64,000 nucleotides of DNA from an uncultured Prevotellaceae bacterium (GCA_905207705.1 CAJLMA010000006.1:62001-126000); one strand, 5' to 3'; counted from the first letter of the stretch, positions 7,936-16,690 are shown. Made by a program: numbers and translations. Notes: a model not told the origin generated them from the letters alone.

Positions 7936-9039
7936 TCACTGCTGCAATGGAGCCGCAACGCCTATTTCCTTTATAGCCCCGGTCTCGGGATAAAACAACA
8001 GATAGCTCGGCATCTTCTTGTCGGTGAACATAGACGGATTAAGTCCGAAATCTATTCCGAATTGCGACACGTCAAATTCCTGCCGGGCAATGTTCTTGCC
8101 GTCATAGCGCAATGTCACAAGTGCCTTGCCCGGAATATTGTACATTACCGCATTCTTTGGCAACTTCTTCACCTCTCCATCCTCATCGACAGGCATCGTG
8201 CCTTCTTGAAGGATGCTCACCGAGATATACACCGGTGCGCCGCCAAGGTTGTCTCTCTTCACGACACCGTCGGCATCGGATATGCGAAACAGCACCTCGC
8301 GCTCCACTTCGCCTTCAGGGCAATAATCAAATACCCTCTTGACAGTTTCGGTACGCTCAACTCCGCAGAACAGAGCCATTAACGCACGCTCCTGCTCGTC
8401 AAGCTGTTCAAGCACAAGCTTCATGGCCTCGCCGTCGGGTGGCATCTGGTCGGCCTCACCGGTGGCAAAAGCCGTGCGGCTTTCGCGTATCTTGTAAATC
8501 GTATGGGCGGCTATTTCGGCTCGCTTGGCATTTGACTCGCTCACGAGCAACTCTCCAGGCAACGCCATCGCCAGATCCTCACTGCTCAACACGCTCTCGT
8601 CTTCCTTGACCTTGGCAGGACGCGCAGGGACATCCTCCACCTTCACATCGCGGTTAATGGCCAACGGCAATCCGTCTTCGGTCATAATCAGAAACACGCC
8701 CGAACCGTTCTTAAACTGCATTAAGTATCGATTGTCATCGTTTGGAACTCCATAAGACGAAATCTTCACGCCTTTTAATTTCCATGAATGCGAATCTTCG
8801 GCTATCACATTGTCCATGTTCAAGTATCGCTTGGCATATTGGTAATAAGGACCAGCCTTCTTGACAGTCTTTTCAACCTCGACTTCTATCCTGAAATGCG
8901 TTATCGGCAATGAATACACAAGTCCGTATTCGTTATGCTTGGCCGCAGTGAACTTTTGCGTCTGCTGCGCTTCGGCCACAAGGCTGCAACAAGTTGCAAA
9001 CCCAAGGGCAACCAATGCCGAACTTAAAATTTTTTTCAT
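7936..9039 (-). CDS. DUF4831 family secreted protein
   Basis: A 367-aa protein with an N-terminal signal peptide (MKKILSSALVALGFATCCS, cleavage near VAEAQQ). The body beginning about residue 35 (NEYGLVYSLPITHFRIEVEV) matches my memory of DUF4831, a Bacteroidales family of unknown role, probably periplasmic or exported. Length fits. It lies 75 bp downstream of the NAD(P)HX repair gene on the same strand and could share its transcript. A hairpin follows the stop. Confidence 0.8.
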   Translation of the reverse strand: MKKILSSALVALGFATCCSLVAEAQQTQKFTAAKHNEYGLVYSLPITHFRIEVEVEKTVKKAGPYYQYAKRYLNMDNVIAEDSHSWKLKGVKISSYGVPNDDNRYLMQFKNGSGVFLIMTEDGLPLAINRDVKVEDVPARPAKVKEDESVLSSEDLAMALPGELLVSESNAKRAEIAAHTIYKIRESRTAFATGEADQMPPDGEAMKLVLEQLDEQERALMALFCGVERTETVKRVFDYCPEGEVEREVLFRISDADGVVKRDNLGGAPVYISVSILQEGTMPVDEDGEVKKLPKNAVMYNIPGKALVTLRYDGKNIARQEFDVSQFGIDFGLNPSMFTDKKMPSYLLFYPETGAIKEIGVAAPLQQ

Positions 9040-9114
9040 AATATGTCGCTATTTTCTATGTTAACTCCATTATCATATTATCACGCCAAAAATCGACATC
9101 GTCTCCGACACATG

Positions 9115-10632
9115 TCAAAGCATTATTTCCTTGATGGCCCTGCCAATGTTGTCCACAATGTCGCTCGCCACCATTCCATAGGTTCCATGAGTCTTGGCCG
9201 CGAGATCTCCGGCCTCGCCATGAATATACACTCCCATCAACGCGCTGAACTGCGGACTGTAGCCCTGTGCAAGCAATGCAGATATGATGCCCGTCAGCAC
9301 GTCGCCACTGCCGGCCGTAGCCATCCCAGGGTTGCCGGTTGTATTGATATACACCTTCCCGGCTGGGTCGACAACCATCGTGTAATGCGCCTTCAACACG
9401 ATTATCAACTTGTAGAACTTGGCCACCTCGATGGCTTTCTTCAAGCGTTCTTCCTCGGTATCAAACTTGCCGAACAACCGCTCAAACTCAGTCGCATGTG
9501 GTGTCAATATCGACCGTTGCGGAATGCTTCCAAACAGCATGGGACGCGAAGCTATGCAATTAAGAGCGTCGGCATCGAGCACGCAAGGCAGATTGCGATT
9601 CTTCAAGAAGCGGTCAATCGCATCCACCGTGTGCTCGTTGGTTCCGAGTCCAGGGCCTATGGCAACAGCGTTGTATCGTCGAGTCTCGCTTATGTCGGTA
9701 GTGATTATGTCGTTTTTGTCGGCGCTGAACAAAGCCTCGGGTACGCTGCCTTGAATCACGTCAAATCCGCAACGCGGACAATGTACGGTCACAAGTCCTA
9801 CGCCGGTCCGCATTGCCGCCCTTGCCGACAGCACGGCAGCCCCAAGCATACCGTAACGGCCCGCCACGAGCAACAAGCTGCCGAAGTCATATTTGCTACA
9901 ATGCTCGGGACGACGGCGCAACAAGCTCTTAACTTCATAATCTTCCACAAGCACATAATTGGTGGAAGCCTTGTTGATGGCTTCATGGCTCAATTCAATA
10001 TCAAGAACCTTGCACTCGCCTATGTTGGCTGCATTTTCAGCAAAAAAGAACGACAACCGCTTGAACTGGAAGCACAGCGTGAGATTGGCACAAATGATAT
10101 TGCGCCTGTCAAGCCCCACGTTCCATTCCCCGAACATTCCCGACGGAATGTCGATTGACACGACAAATGCCTGAGATTCGTTGATGTACTGCACCAACGA
10201 CGTAAATCCGCCTTTCAACGGTTCACGCAGTCCCGAGCCGAACAACCCATCGATCACGACATCGTCTTTACCGAGTGCAGGCGGTTCAAATTCGCTCACG
10301 ACCTCAGTATAATCGACATCGCCCAAAGCCACAAGCCTGTCGCGATTGGTCATACAGCCTTTCGACAACTTTGTCGACGGGATATTGAAAAGGAACACTT
10401 CTACCCTGTTGTAGCCCTGTTCTTTCAACATACGGGCCACAGCAAGTGCATCGCCGCCGTTATTCCCCGGACCGGCAAAAACCACAATGCGCTTTGACTG
10501 CCTCCAGCGTGACATCACCTCGAATGTTACAGCCGAAGCAGCCCGTTCCATCAAGTCGATATCGGTAATTCCACCCTTCTTGATAGTGTAATCCTCGATT
10601 TTCCTTATCTCATTTGTCGTGAATATCTTCAT
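9115..10632 (-). CDS. nnr: Bifunctional NAD(P)H-hydrate repair enzyme (epimerase/dehydratase)
   Basis: A 505-aa fusion of the YjeF_N epimerase domain (residues about 1-210) and the ADP- or ATP-dependent NAD(P)HX dehydratase domain of the ribokinase fold (about 225-500). It repairs hydrated NADH and NADPH in the cytosol. Visible landmarks are FAGPGNNGGDALAVARML (epimerase nucleotide motif, about residue 52), DGLFGSGLREPL, and in the C-terminal domain NTTGNPGMATAGSGDVLTG with the catalytic GSGD near residue 449. The domain order and length match bacterial YjeF. A TATCTTTG box in a degenerate promoter repeat lies 110 bp upstream. Confidence 0.93.
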   Translation of the reverse strand: MKIFTTNEIRKIEDYTIKKGGITDIDLMERAASAVTFEVMSRWRQSKRIVVFAGPGNNGGDALAVARMLKEQGYNRVEVFLFNIPSTKLSKGCMTNRDRLVALGDVDYTEVVSEFEPPALGKDDVVIDGLFGSGLREPLKGGFTSLVQYINESQAFVVSIDIPSGMFGEWNVGLDRRNIICANLTLCFQFKRLSFFFAENAANIGECKVLDIELSHEAINKASTNYVLVEDYEVKSLLRRRPEHCSKYDFGSLLLVAGRYGMLGAAVLSARAAMRTGVGLVTVHCPRCGFDVIQGSVPEALFSADKNDIITTDISETRRYNAVAIGPGLGTNEHTVDAIDRFLKNRNLPCVLDADALNCIASRPMLFGSIPQRSILTPHATEFERLFGKFDTEEERLKKAIEVAKFYKLIIVLKAHYTMVVDPAGKVYINTTGNPGMATAGSGDVLTGIISALLAQGYSPQFSALMGVYIHGEAGDLAAKTHGTYGMVASDIVDNIGRAIKEIML

Positions 10633-10741
10633 CAGCTTATTATGCTTGTTTAAAAACCTATCTGCCTACATTGAAGTGGTACAAGACACAATTTCTATCA
10701 ACCAACATCCTAAAAAACTGCGCCGATACGCCCAATCATTA

Positions 10742-10930
10742 CAAAGATAGTACAGAGACTAACAAAAAACAACGATTTTATGTCCGACTGCACCAAAGCA
10801 CAGCCTGTCTCATAAAAAATATTGCAAATTGGGTACGATTCCAAAAAATAGGCTCGCTTATTTTAGACATTGCCGAAATATGCTTTGTAATATTATGCCA
10901 AAGGTAGGCATTATCAGCGAAAATGAGAAG
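10742..10930. repeat. Degenerate copy of the promoter-bearing intergenic repeat
   Basis: CAAAGATA at 10742-10749 (minus-strand TATCTTTG) starts a decayed copy of the repeat seen better at 50268 and 40006. Further right, the GCTCGCTTATTTTAGACATT and GCCGAAATATGC words recall its middle and end. It probably supplies the promoter of the nnr gene to its left. Nothing coding is seen from 10633 to 11012. Confidence 0.5.
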
Positions 10931-11009
10931 CCAATGAAATATAAAGATTGTTTAACAGCACATTATACAATAGTTCTTCATAAAAATCTCACACCGAGAT
11001 ACAATAATA

Positions 11010-11036
11010 AACGTCTCTTCGTAAGAGACGTTATAA
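11010..11036 (+). repeat. Left inverted repeat of the switch
   Basis: Contains a 23-bp perfect palindrome, AACGTCTCTT-CGT-AAGAGACGTT, at 11010-11032. Only the 3-bp centre gives it a direction. 11013-11034 is identical to the complement of 11286-11307. Confidence 0.85.
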
Positions 11037-11125
11037 AGCAGCAAATTCATTGGACACGATTGGGTTATGATGCCGTAATACATAAATTTTAGCATCCGCA
11101 CGGAGCTTCTTGGACATAATAAAGC

Positions 11126-11170
11126 TTATCATCGTTGGTTGACAATTTTTTTGACAATCAACGATGATAA
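11126..11170. other. Strong hairpin inside the invertible segment
   Basis: TTATCATCGTTG (11126-11137) pairs with CAACGATGATAA (11159-11170) and the stem extends by TTG/CAA, giving about 15 bp with one mismatch and a T-rich loop. There is no T-run after the stem on either strand, so it is not a standard terminator. It may still insulate the locus from read-through or bind a protein. Confidence 0.6.
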
Positions 11171-11244
11171 AAATCAATATACTGGTACACAACCTAATAG
11201 AACGTATAAATCAAATTTACCCCTCAAAATAAATATTCTTAAAT

Positions 11245-11276
11245 ATTGTGCATGAACAATATTATTTTTACATTTG
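11245..11276 (+). promoter_or_regulatory. Invertible promoter of the capsule locus, ON orientation
   Basis: ATTG at 11245-11248, 20 bp, then TACATTTG at 11269-11276, a full -7 match, directed at upxY. A 22-bp dyad, AATATTGT (11242-11249) with ACAATATT (11256-11263), overlaps the -33 box and part of the spacer and is a candidate operator. Transcription should begin near 11283, inside the right inverted repeat. Confidence 0.8.
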
Positions 11277-11283
11277 CAGCGTT

Positions 11284-11311
11284 TAATAACGTCTCTTACG
11301 AAGAGACATTA
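11284..11311 (-). repeat. Right inverted repeat of the switch
   Basis: Mirror copy of the left repeat, with centre ACG on the plus strand and one mismatch in the outer palindrome (AAGAGACATT instead of AAGAGACGTT). Confidence 0.85.
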
Positions 11312-11352
11312 CCAAAAAAAGAGAAACACGCCACGATGGTGCATACATAATT

Positions 11353-11436
11353 CATTGAGACACAGTGCATTACTAACGTTTCAATGACCCCATGAAATGC
11401 ATGTGTGCTTGACAAGTCTCCCATTGGGAGCAACAC
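11353..11436 (+). promoter_or_regulatory. Structured leader of upxY with a hairpin covering a possible ribosome-binding site
   Basis: Two hairpins are visible: CATTGAGAC (11353-11361) with GTTTCAATG (about 11379-11387), and CTCCC (11418-11422) with GGGAG (11426-11430) around a 3-nt loop. GGGAG lies 6 nt before the ATG at 11437 and is Shine-Dalgarno-like, so the second hairpin could mask it. UpxY proteins are known to act on their own 5' leader. Confidence 0.5.
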
Positions 11437-11994
11437 ATGTTGATGGAAAAAGATAGTATGACAAAACAAAACGAATGGTATGTGCTGAGAGTGACATACC
11501 AACGTGAACTGGCTGCACACAAACTGCTTGACGACAACGGCATAACCAATTTCGTGCCTACCATACTCGTACGCCGTAACGGGCGCGACGGCAAATTCAA
11601 ATGGGAACGCAAAGCAGCCATACACAACTATGTGTTTGTTCATGCCGATAAAACGACCATCCAAAGTCTCAAAACAAATCTCATTCCCTACTTACGCTAC
11701 GTCATGACATCGGTCAACGGCCAAAGTCGCATCCAGACGGTTCCCGAATGGCAAATGCGCAACTTCATCGCCGTTGCCGGCAATGCCCATGAACGAGCAT
11801 TGTTCCTCGACCCTCTTGAAGTCAACCTGTCGCGAGGCGACTCGGTGAGAATAACAGGAGGCCCGTTTGAAGGCGTGGAAGGAACATTCATAAGCGTGCG
11901 CAATGAGAAAGAGAAACGCGTGGTGGTGAAAATAGAAGGCATCGCCGCAGTGGCGACAACAGTGATTCCGGCATCGCTGGTTGAAAAACTGTAA
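11437..11994 (+). CDS. UpxY family transcription antiterminator
   Basis: A 185-aa NusG-paralogue with an N-terminal NGN domain (EWYVLRVTYQRELAAHKLL near residue 12, FVPTILVRR, and HNYVFVHAD) and a C-terminal KOW motif (LSRGDSVRITGGPFEGVEGT, about residues 130-150). In Bacteroides such proteins let RNA polymerase pass early termination within their own capsule operon. It is the first gene after the invertible promoter, as usual. The ATG at 11437 has GGGAG upstream; a second ATG at 11458 (MTKQNEW) is an alternative start. The next gene begins 5 bp after its stop. Confidence 0.9.
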   Translation: MLMEKDSMTKQNEWYVLRVTYQRELAAHKLLDDNGITNFVPTILVRRNGRDGKFKWERKAAIHNYVFVHADKTTIQSLKTNLIPYLRYVMTSVNGQSRIQTVPEWQMRNFIAVAGNAHERALFLDPLEVNLSRGDSVRITGGPFEGVEGTFISVRNEKEKRVVVKIEGIAAVATTVIPASLVEKL

Positions 11995-11999
11995 CATTA

Positions 12000-12686
12000 A
12001 TGCTTGAGAAATATTTGCAAGAATTGCAAGCATCATTGACGGCCCAATTATCGCCGTCCGCACTATTGGCATCGAGCCGTGCCGGCATCAACATCTACAA
12101 CATGGCCACGGCACACGAGCTCAACAGCACATGCGGTAACCGACAAAAACGTATCGACCAGATGGCACGGCTCCGCAGGCAGTGCCAACAACGACTTTGC
12201 CTGTCCTCTCTCGACAGCGACAGTCGCGTCATCGTGGCCACGGCATTGCTAATGCTTGAATTCGCGCCCTTACTGTCGATAGTAGACGACGAGCACGAAA
12301 ACGAAGCGTTGCGCTTGGCATGGGAAGCCATCGACGGCTACCATCCATCGTGCAATGCCGTATTGCCATGTGCCGACGTGGAGCTACTGGAAGCATTAGC
12401 ATCGCAAAATCCAGATGAAATCGAGTGCCTGTTGCACGACTCCATTGCCGCTCTGAAATCTATCACACTGACCGACCCGTCACATGTAAAGCTAATATGC
12501 CGAGCCATCGACCTTGCCACCCTGTGCGGATTCGCATCGGCCGCCGACCTCGACACCGTCAGCCAGCTCCTGGCAGCAGTCCAATGCACCACTCCCGAAC
12601 AAAAATTACAACTCCTCTCCTGCCGTATCGCAGCCGACTGCATGGCAGCCACCCAAGCCATCTCTGCCACCGCCCTCCCGGCATGA
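12000..12686 (+). CDS. Hypothetical protein in the upxZ position
   Basis: A 228-aa, Ala/Leu/Cys-rich, all-helical soluble protein (MLEKYLQELQASLTAQL). In Bacteroides capsule loci upxY is followed by upxZ, whose product of roughly 160 aa inhibits the antiterminators of other loci. This gene occupies that place but is longer and I see no clear UpxZ sequence match. It overlaps no neighbour and starts 5 bp after upxY with an ATG, implying coupling. It may be a diverged UpxZ analogue that arbitrates between loci, or a protein with another job. It contains ten or more Cys residues, unusual for a cytosolic regulator. Confidence 0.6.
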   Translation: MLEKYLQELQASLTAQLSPSALLASSRAGINIYNMATAHELNSTCGNRQKRIDQMARLRRQCQQRLCLSSLDSDSRVIVATALLMLEFAPLLSIVDDEHENEALRLAWEAIDGYHPSCNAVLPCADVELLEALASQNPDEIECLLHDSIAALKSITLTDPSHVKLICRAIDLATLCGFASAADLDTVSQLLAAVQCTTPEQKLQLLSCRIAADCMAATQAISATALPA

Positions 12687-12747
12687 CTCGCAATGGTCCA
12701 CATAAGCAAAGAAATCATCAAAATCACAGTTTAAATATTACCAAGTT

Positions 12748-13956
12748 ATGAAAGCTTGTTTTATGGGGTTGGGATACATAGGCCTCCCAACAGCAATCAT
12801 TGCCGCAAAACACGGCGTACAAATAACAGGAGTAGACATCAACCCTAAAGTGGTGGAAATGACCAACCAAGGCCATCTGCATATCATTGAGCCGGGAATG
12901 GAAGAAATGTTGCAGGAAGTCGTAAAATCGGGAATGCTGAAGGCTTCGACCACGCCCGAAGTGAGCGACGCCTATTTCATGGTAGTCCCGACACCGTTCA
13001 AAGGCAACCATGAGCCGGATGTTTCTTATGTCGAAGCTGCAACACGCGCCGTCATTCCCTTCCTCAAAGAAGGCGACCTATATGTGATTGAATCAACCTC
13101 GCCGGTTGGTACCACCGACATGATGAAAGATATCATATTTGCCGAACGCCCCGAGTTGAAAGGCAAAATCTACATAGCCTATTGTCCCGAGCGCGTATTG
13201 CCGGGCAACGTCATCTACGAACTCGTCCACAACGACCGCGTGATAGGCGGCATGGACGACGCTTCGACCGACAAGGCAATAGAATTCTACAGCCAATTTG
13301 TGCAAGGAACCTTGCACCGCACCAACTGCAAGACAGCCGAAATGTGCAAGCTCACCGAGAACTCGTCACGCGACGTGCAGATAGCATTTGCCAACGAATT
13401 GTCGATAATATGCGACAAAGCCGGCATCAACGTGTGGGAACTCATCAACCTTGCCAACAAGCATCCGCGCGTCAACATCCTGCAACCGGGCTGCGGCGTG
13501 GGCGGACACTGCATCGCCGTCGACCCCTATTTCATCACGGCCGACTTCCCCGTTGAATCGCAACTTATAGCCAAGGCACGCGAAATCAACAACTACAAGT
13601 CGTTCTACTGCGCCGAACGAGTGAAAAACGCCATGCTCGAATTTGAATTGAAGCACCACCGCAAGCCTTGCGTGGCCATGATGGGTCTCGCATTCAAGCC
13701 AAACATCGACGACTTGCGCGAATCTCCGGCCAAATATATCGTCACCAAGGTAATGCAAGGATGTAACAACGCCAACATCCTCGTCGTTGAGCCAAACATC
13801 ACCGAGCACAACGTGTTCAAGCTCACCGACTACCGCGAAGCCTACGACCGTGCCGACATCGTTGTCATGCTCGTGGCACACGACCCGTTCAAAAACTTAC
13901 CTTGGAACGACGACAAGGTAATACTCGACTTCTGCGGCATTTACAAAAAGAACTAA
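12748..13956 (+). CDS. wecC: UDP-N-acetyl-D-mannosamine dehydrogenase
   Basis: A 402-aa UDP-sugar dehydrogenase that oxidises UDP-ManNAc to UDP-ManNAcA with two NAD+. The N-terminal Rossmann motif GLGYIGLPTA (residue 7), the central domain and the catalytic-Cys stretch PGCGVGGHCIAVDPY (about residue 248) are present, and length matches WecC. It is followed 28 bp later by wecB, which makes its substrate. Codon use and G+C are like the core genome and unlike the AT-rich genes after wecB. Confidence 0.92.
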   Translation: MKACFMGLGYIGLPTAIIAAKHGVQITGVDINPKVVEMTNQGHLHIIEPGMEEMLQEVVKSGMLKASTTPEVSDAYFMVVPTPFKGNHEPDVSYVEAATRAVIPFLKEGDLYVIESTSPVGTTDMMKDIIFAERPELKGKIYIAYCPERVLPGNVIYELVHNDRVIGGMDDASTDKAIEFYSQFVQGTLHRTNCKTAEMCKLTENSSRDVQIAFANELSIICDKAGINVWELINLANKHPRVNILQPGCGVGGHCIAVDPYFITADFPVESQLIAKAREINNYKSFYCAERVKNAMLEFELKHHRKPCVAMMGLAFKPNIDDLRESPAKYIVTKVMQGCNNANILVVEPNITEHNVFKLTDYREAYDRADIVVMLVAHDPFKNLPWNDDKVILDFCGIYKKN

Positions 13957-13984
13957 CACACCCGTCTCTCCCATACCGACTTAT

Positions 13985-15154
13985 ATGGAAAAGAAGAAAA
14001 TAATGCTCGTGTTCGGCACGCGGCCCGAGGCCATCAAGATGGCTCCGCTCGTAAAAGAGCTGCAAAAGCATCCCGACACGTTTGAAACTATAGTGTGTGT
14101 GACCGGCCAGCATCGCGAGATGCTGGATCAGGTCCTCACAATCTTTGATATACGTCCCGACTACGACCTCAACATCATGAAGCAGGGACAAGACCTGTAT
14201 GACGTTACGGCTCGCGTGTTAACCGGGATGCGCGACGTGTTCGCCCAATGCCTCCCCGACGTGGTTCTTGTCCACGGCGACACCACCACATCCACGGCAG
14301 CCGCCCTTGCTGCATTCTACAAGCAGATTCCAGTGGGCCATGTCGAAGCCGGCCTGCGCACCCACGACATCTACAGCCCATGGCCTGAAGAAATGAACCG
14401 CCAGATAACCGGGCGCATCGCCACGATGCACTTCGCGCCTACTCCGTTGAGCCGTGAGAACCTGCTGAAGGAAAACGTAAACCCCGATGCGATAACCGTC
14501 ACCGGCAACACCGTCATCGACGCACTATATTGGGTAGTCGACAAGATAAAGCACGATAGCGCACTCGACCACAGACTTGAAGCCGAACTTGCCCGCGCCG
14601 GATATGACACGCGCCGACTCGCCGACGGCCGTCGCCTCGTGCTAATCACAGGCCACCGCCGTGAGAACTTCGGCGACGGGTTCATCTCGATGTGCACAGC
14701 CATCAAAGACCTTACGCACAAATATCCCGGAGTGGACTTCGTTTACCCTATGCACCTCAACCCCAACGTGCGCCGTCCCATCCACCAAGTGTTTGGCAAA
14801 GACCTATCAGGGATTGGCAACATGTTCTTCATCGAGCCGCTCGAATACCTTAGCTTCGTCTACTTGATGGAAAAATCCACAATCGTGCTAACCGACAGTG
14901 GAGGCATACAGGAAGAAGCTCCCGGACTCGGCAAGCCGGTGCTTGTGATGCGCAACACAACCGAACGCCCCGAAGCCCTGACAGCCGGCACCGTCAAGCT
15001 CGTCGGTACCGACTATGACCGCATCACCGGCGAAGTGTCGCGACTGCTCGACGACCCCGCAGCCTACGAGGCCATGAGTCACGCAGTCAACCCCTACGGC
15101 GACGGCCAAGCCTGTCCCCGCATCATCTCGAAACTGAAATCATTTTCAAAATAA
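13985..15154 (+). CDS. wecB: UDP-N-acetylglucosamine 2-epimerase (non-hydrolysing)
   Basis: A 389-aa enzyme interconverting UDP-GlcNAc and UDP-ManNAc. The family signatures are the N-terminal VFGTRPEAIKMAPL, VTGQHREML, HVEAGLRT (about residue 119), ITGHRRENFG (about 221) and TDSGGIQEEAPGLGKPVLV (about 300). Length is typical. Together with wecC it supplies UDP-ManNAcA. The gene is G+C-rich and is followed 2 bp later by the AT-rich flippase gene, marking a sharp composition boundary. Confidence 0.95.
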   Translation: MEKKKIMLVFGTRPEAIKMAPLVKELQKHPDTFETIVCVTGQHREMLDQVLTIFDIRPDYDLNIMKQGQDLYDVTARVLTGMRDVFAQCLPDVVLVHGDTTTSTAAALAAFYKQIPVGHVEAGLRTHDIYSPWPEEMNRQITGRIATMHFAPTPLSRENLLKENVNPDAITVTGNTVIDALYWVVDKIKHDSALDHRLEAELARAGYDTRRLADGRRLVLITGHRRENFGDGFISMCTAIKDLTHKYPGVDFVYPMHLNPNVRRPIHQVFGKDLSGIGNMFFIEPLEYLSFVYLMEKSTIVLTDSGGIQEEAPGLGKPVLVMRNTTERPEALTAGTVKLVGTDYDRITGEVSRLLDDPAAYEAMSHAVNPYGDGQACPRIISKLKSFSK

Positions 15155-15156
15155 TA

Positions 15157-16686
15157 ATGACCGAAACGACATCTTCAAGCAACAAACGAATTGCCAAGAA
15201 CACCCTGATGCTCTACATCAGGATGTTCTTGATAATGGCCGTAATGCTTTACACATCTAGAGTCATCCTTAAGGCTTTAGGTGTTGAAGATTTTGGTGTA
15301 TACAACATTGTCGGAGGCATTGTCGTATTCTTTTCTTTTATAAACAATGCGATGATCGCCTCTACACAACGTTTCTTAAATTATGAATTAGGACGAGAAG
15401 ACATAGAAGAAGCCTCAAAAGTTTTTTCAGCAAGCGTCAACATTTATTTAGCCATATCAACAATTTTTTTGCTACTGGCAGAATCTGTAGGATTGTGGTT
15501 TCTAAATACATATCTTAACATTCCTCCAGAAAGAATGAATGCTGCAAACTGGGTGTATCAATTCACAATAATTACATCCATCATCAACATGATGAAAATG
15601 CCTTATAATGCAGCAGTAATAGCTCATGAACGCATGTCATTCTATGCATACTCAAGCATCATTGAAGCTGGATTAAAATTAAGCATCGTCTTTTTAATCG
15701 TTTTTTTTGCAGACCGTCTCATAAGCTATGCAATTTTACTTTCTGTCGTAAGCTTTCTTATCCTTATTGTATACATATATTATTGCCGACGTACATTCTT
15801 AATTTGCAGACATTTGTCATTCGCATATAATAAAAAACGATACTCCGACATTATCAGTTTTTCAGGATGGAGTTTATTTGGAGCATTAGCTAACGTCGGG
15901 ACAACTCAAGGCATAAATATTATCCTCAATATTTTCTTTGGAGTTGGAGTTAATGCAGCAATGGGCATTGCAAGTCAAGTTAATGCAGCAATATATCAAT
16001 TTGTATCAAACTTTCAAACTGCTTTCAACCCTCAAATAATAAAATCGTATGCAGCAAAAGAATTTGAACATTTCAAAACATTAATTCTTCACACGTCAAA
16101 ATATTCATATTATCTACTGTTTATCTTAATTCTTCCTGTATTCATCTGTTGTAAAGAAGTTTTAGAAATATGGCTTGGAGAAGTCCCGGAACATGCAGTA
16201 TCTTTTTGCCGTCTATTACTTATTTTCTCCCTTATAGATGCTTTGCAAGGTCCCCTATGGGTCTCGGCACAAGCTACCGGCAAAATCAAATCATACCAGT
16301 TAATGGTAAGTTCACTCATACTTCTAAATCTACCAATCATATTTTTCATCCTTAAATTATACAAAATAGCCGAAATTGCTCTCATAGTAAGAATATTACT
16401 AAATATCATAACCGCTTTTGCAAGAGTTGTATATTTAAACAAACTTTATTCGTTCCCCATAGCACTTTTCTTTAAGGAAGTGATTATCGTGTGCATTGCA
16501 ATTACAGCAATAACATCTGCCCCATCTTATATAATATATTATGCTTTGGCTCCAAATTGGAGCAGGTTAATTATAACAATATCTGCATCACTTATGATTT
16601 CAGCAAGCATAATTTACTTTCTTGGATTAAATCGCAATGAAAGAAATTTTATAAAAACGTTGATTTTTCAAAAAAATCGCTCATGA
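15157..16686 (+). CDS. Polysaccharide flippase (Wzx-like)
   Basis: A 509-aa polytopic membrane protein with 12 or more hydrophobic segments, of the MOP/PST flippase type. The N-terminus (NTLMLYIRMFLIMAVMLYTSRV and LGVEDFGVYNIVGG) is typical of Bacteroides O-antigen and capsule flippases. It would move the lipid-linked repeat unit to the periplasmic side. It starts 2 bp after wecB. AT-rich codon use begins here and continues to about 24368, consistent with a horizontally exchanged interior. Confidence 0.88.
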   Translation: MTETTSSSNKRIAKNTLMLYIRMFLIMAVMLYTSRVILKALGVEDFGVYNIVGGIVVFFSFINNAMIASTQRFLNYELGREDIEEASKVFSASVNIYLAISTIFLLLAESVGLWFLNTYLNIPPERMNAANWVYQFTIITSIINMMKMPYNAAVIAHERMSFYAYSSIIEAGLKLSIVFLIVFFADRLISYAILLSVVSFLILIVYIYYCRRTFLICRHLSFAYNKKRYSDIISFSGWSLFGALANVGTTQGINIILNIFFGVGVNAAMGIASQVNAAIYQFVSNFQTAFNPQIIKSYAAKEFEHFKTLILHTSKYSYYLLFILILPVFICCKEVLEIWLGEVPEHAVSFCRLLLIFSLIDALQGPLWVSAQATGKIKSYQLMVSSLILLNLPIIFFILKLYKIAEIALIVRILLNIITAFARVVYLNKLYSFPIALFFKEVIIVCIAITAITSAPSYIIYYALAPNWSRLIITISASLMISASIIYFLGLNRNERNFIKTLIFQKNRS

Positions 16687-16690
16687 CAAA

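Larger units (their letters stand above)
11013..11307. other. Invertible promoter segment (phase-variation switch) of the capsule locus
   Basis: A 295-bp segment bounded by two 22-bp perfect inverted repeats, 11013-11034 and 11286-11307, sharing the core GTCTCTTCGTAAGAGAC. It contains one good promoter (11245-11276) near its right end pointing to upxY, so the assembled state is ON. Invertible promoters of this layout upstream of upxY are established in Bacteroides capsule loci, where a DNA invertase flips them. In the other orientation the promoter would face away, toward nnr. No invertase gene lies in the window, so it would act in trans. Confidence 0.85.

Noticed and set aside
9043..10158. 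Long plus-strand open frame (371 codons) antisense to the NAD(P)HX repair gene
   Set aside because: His/Arg/Gln-rich translation typical of an antisense frame in a G+C-rich gene; the minus strand has a full family match.
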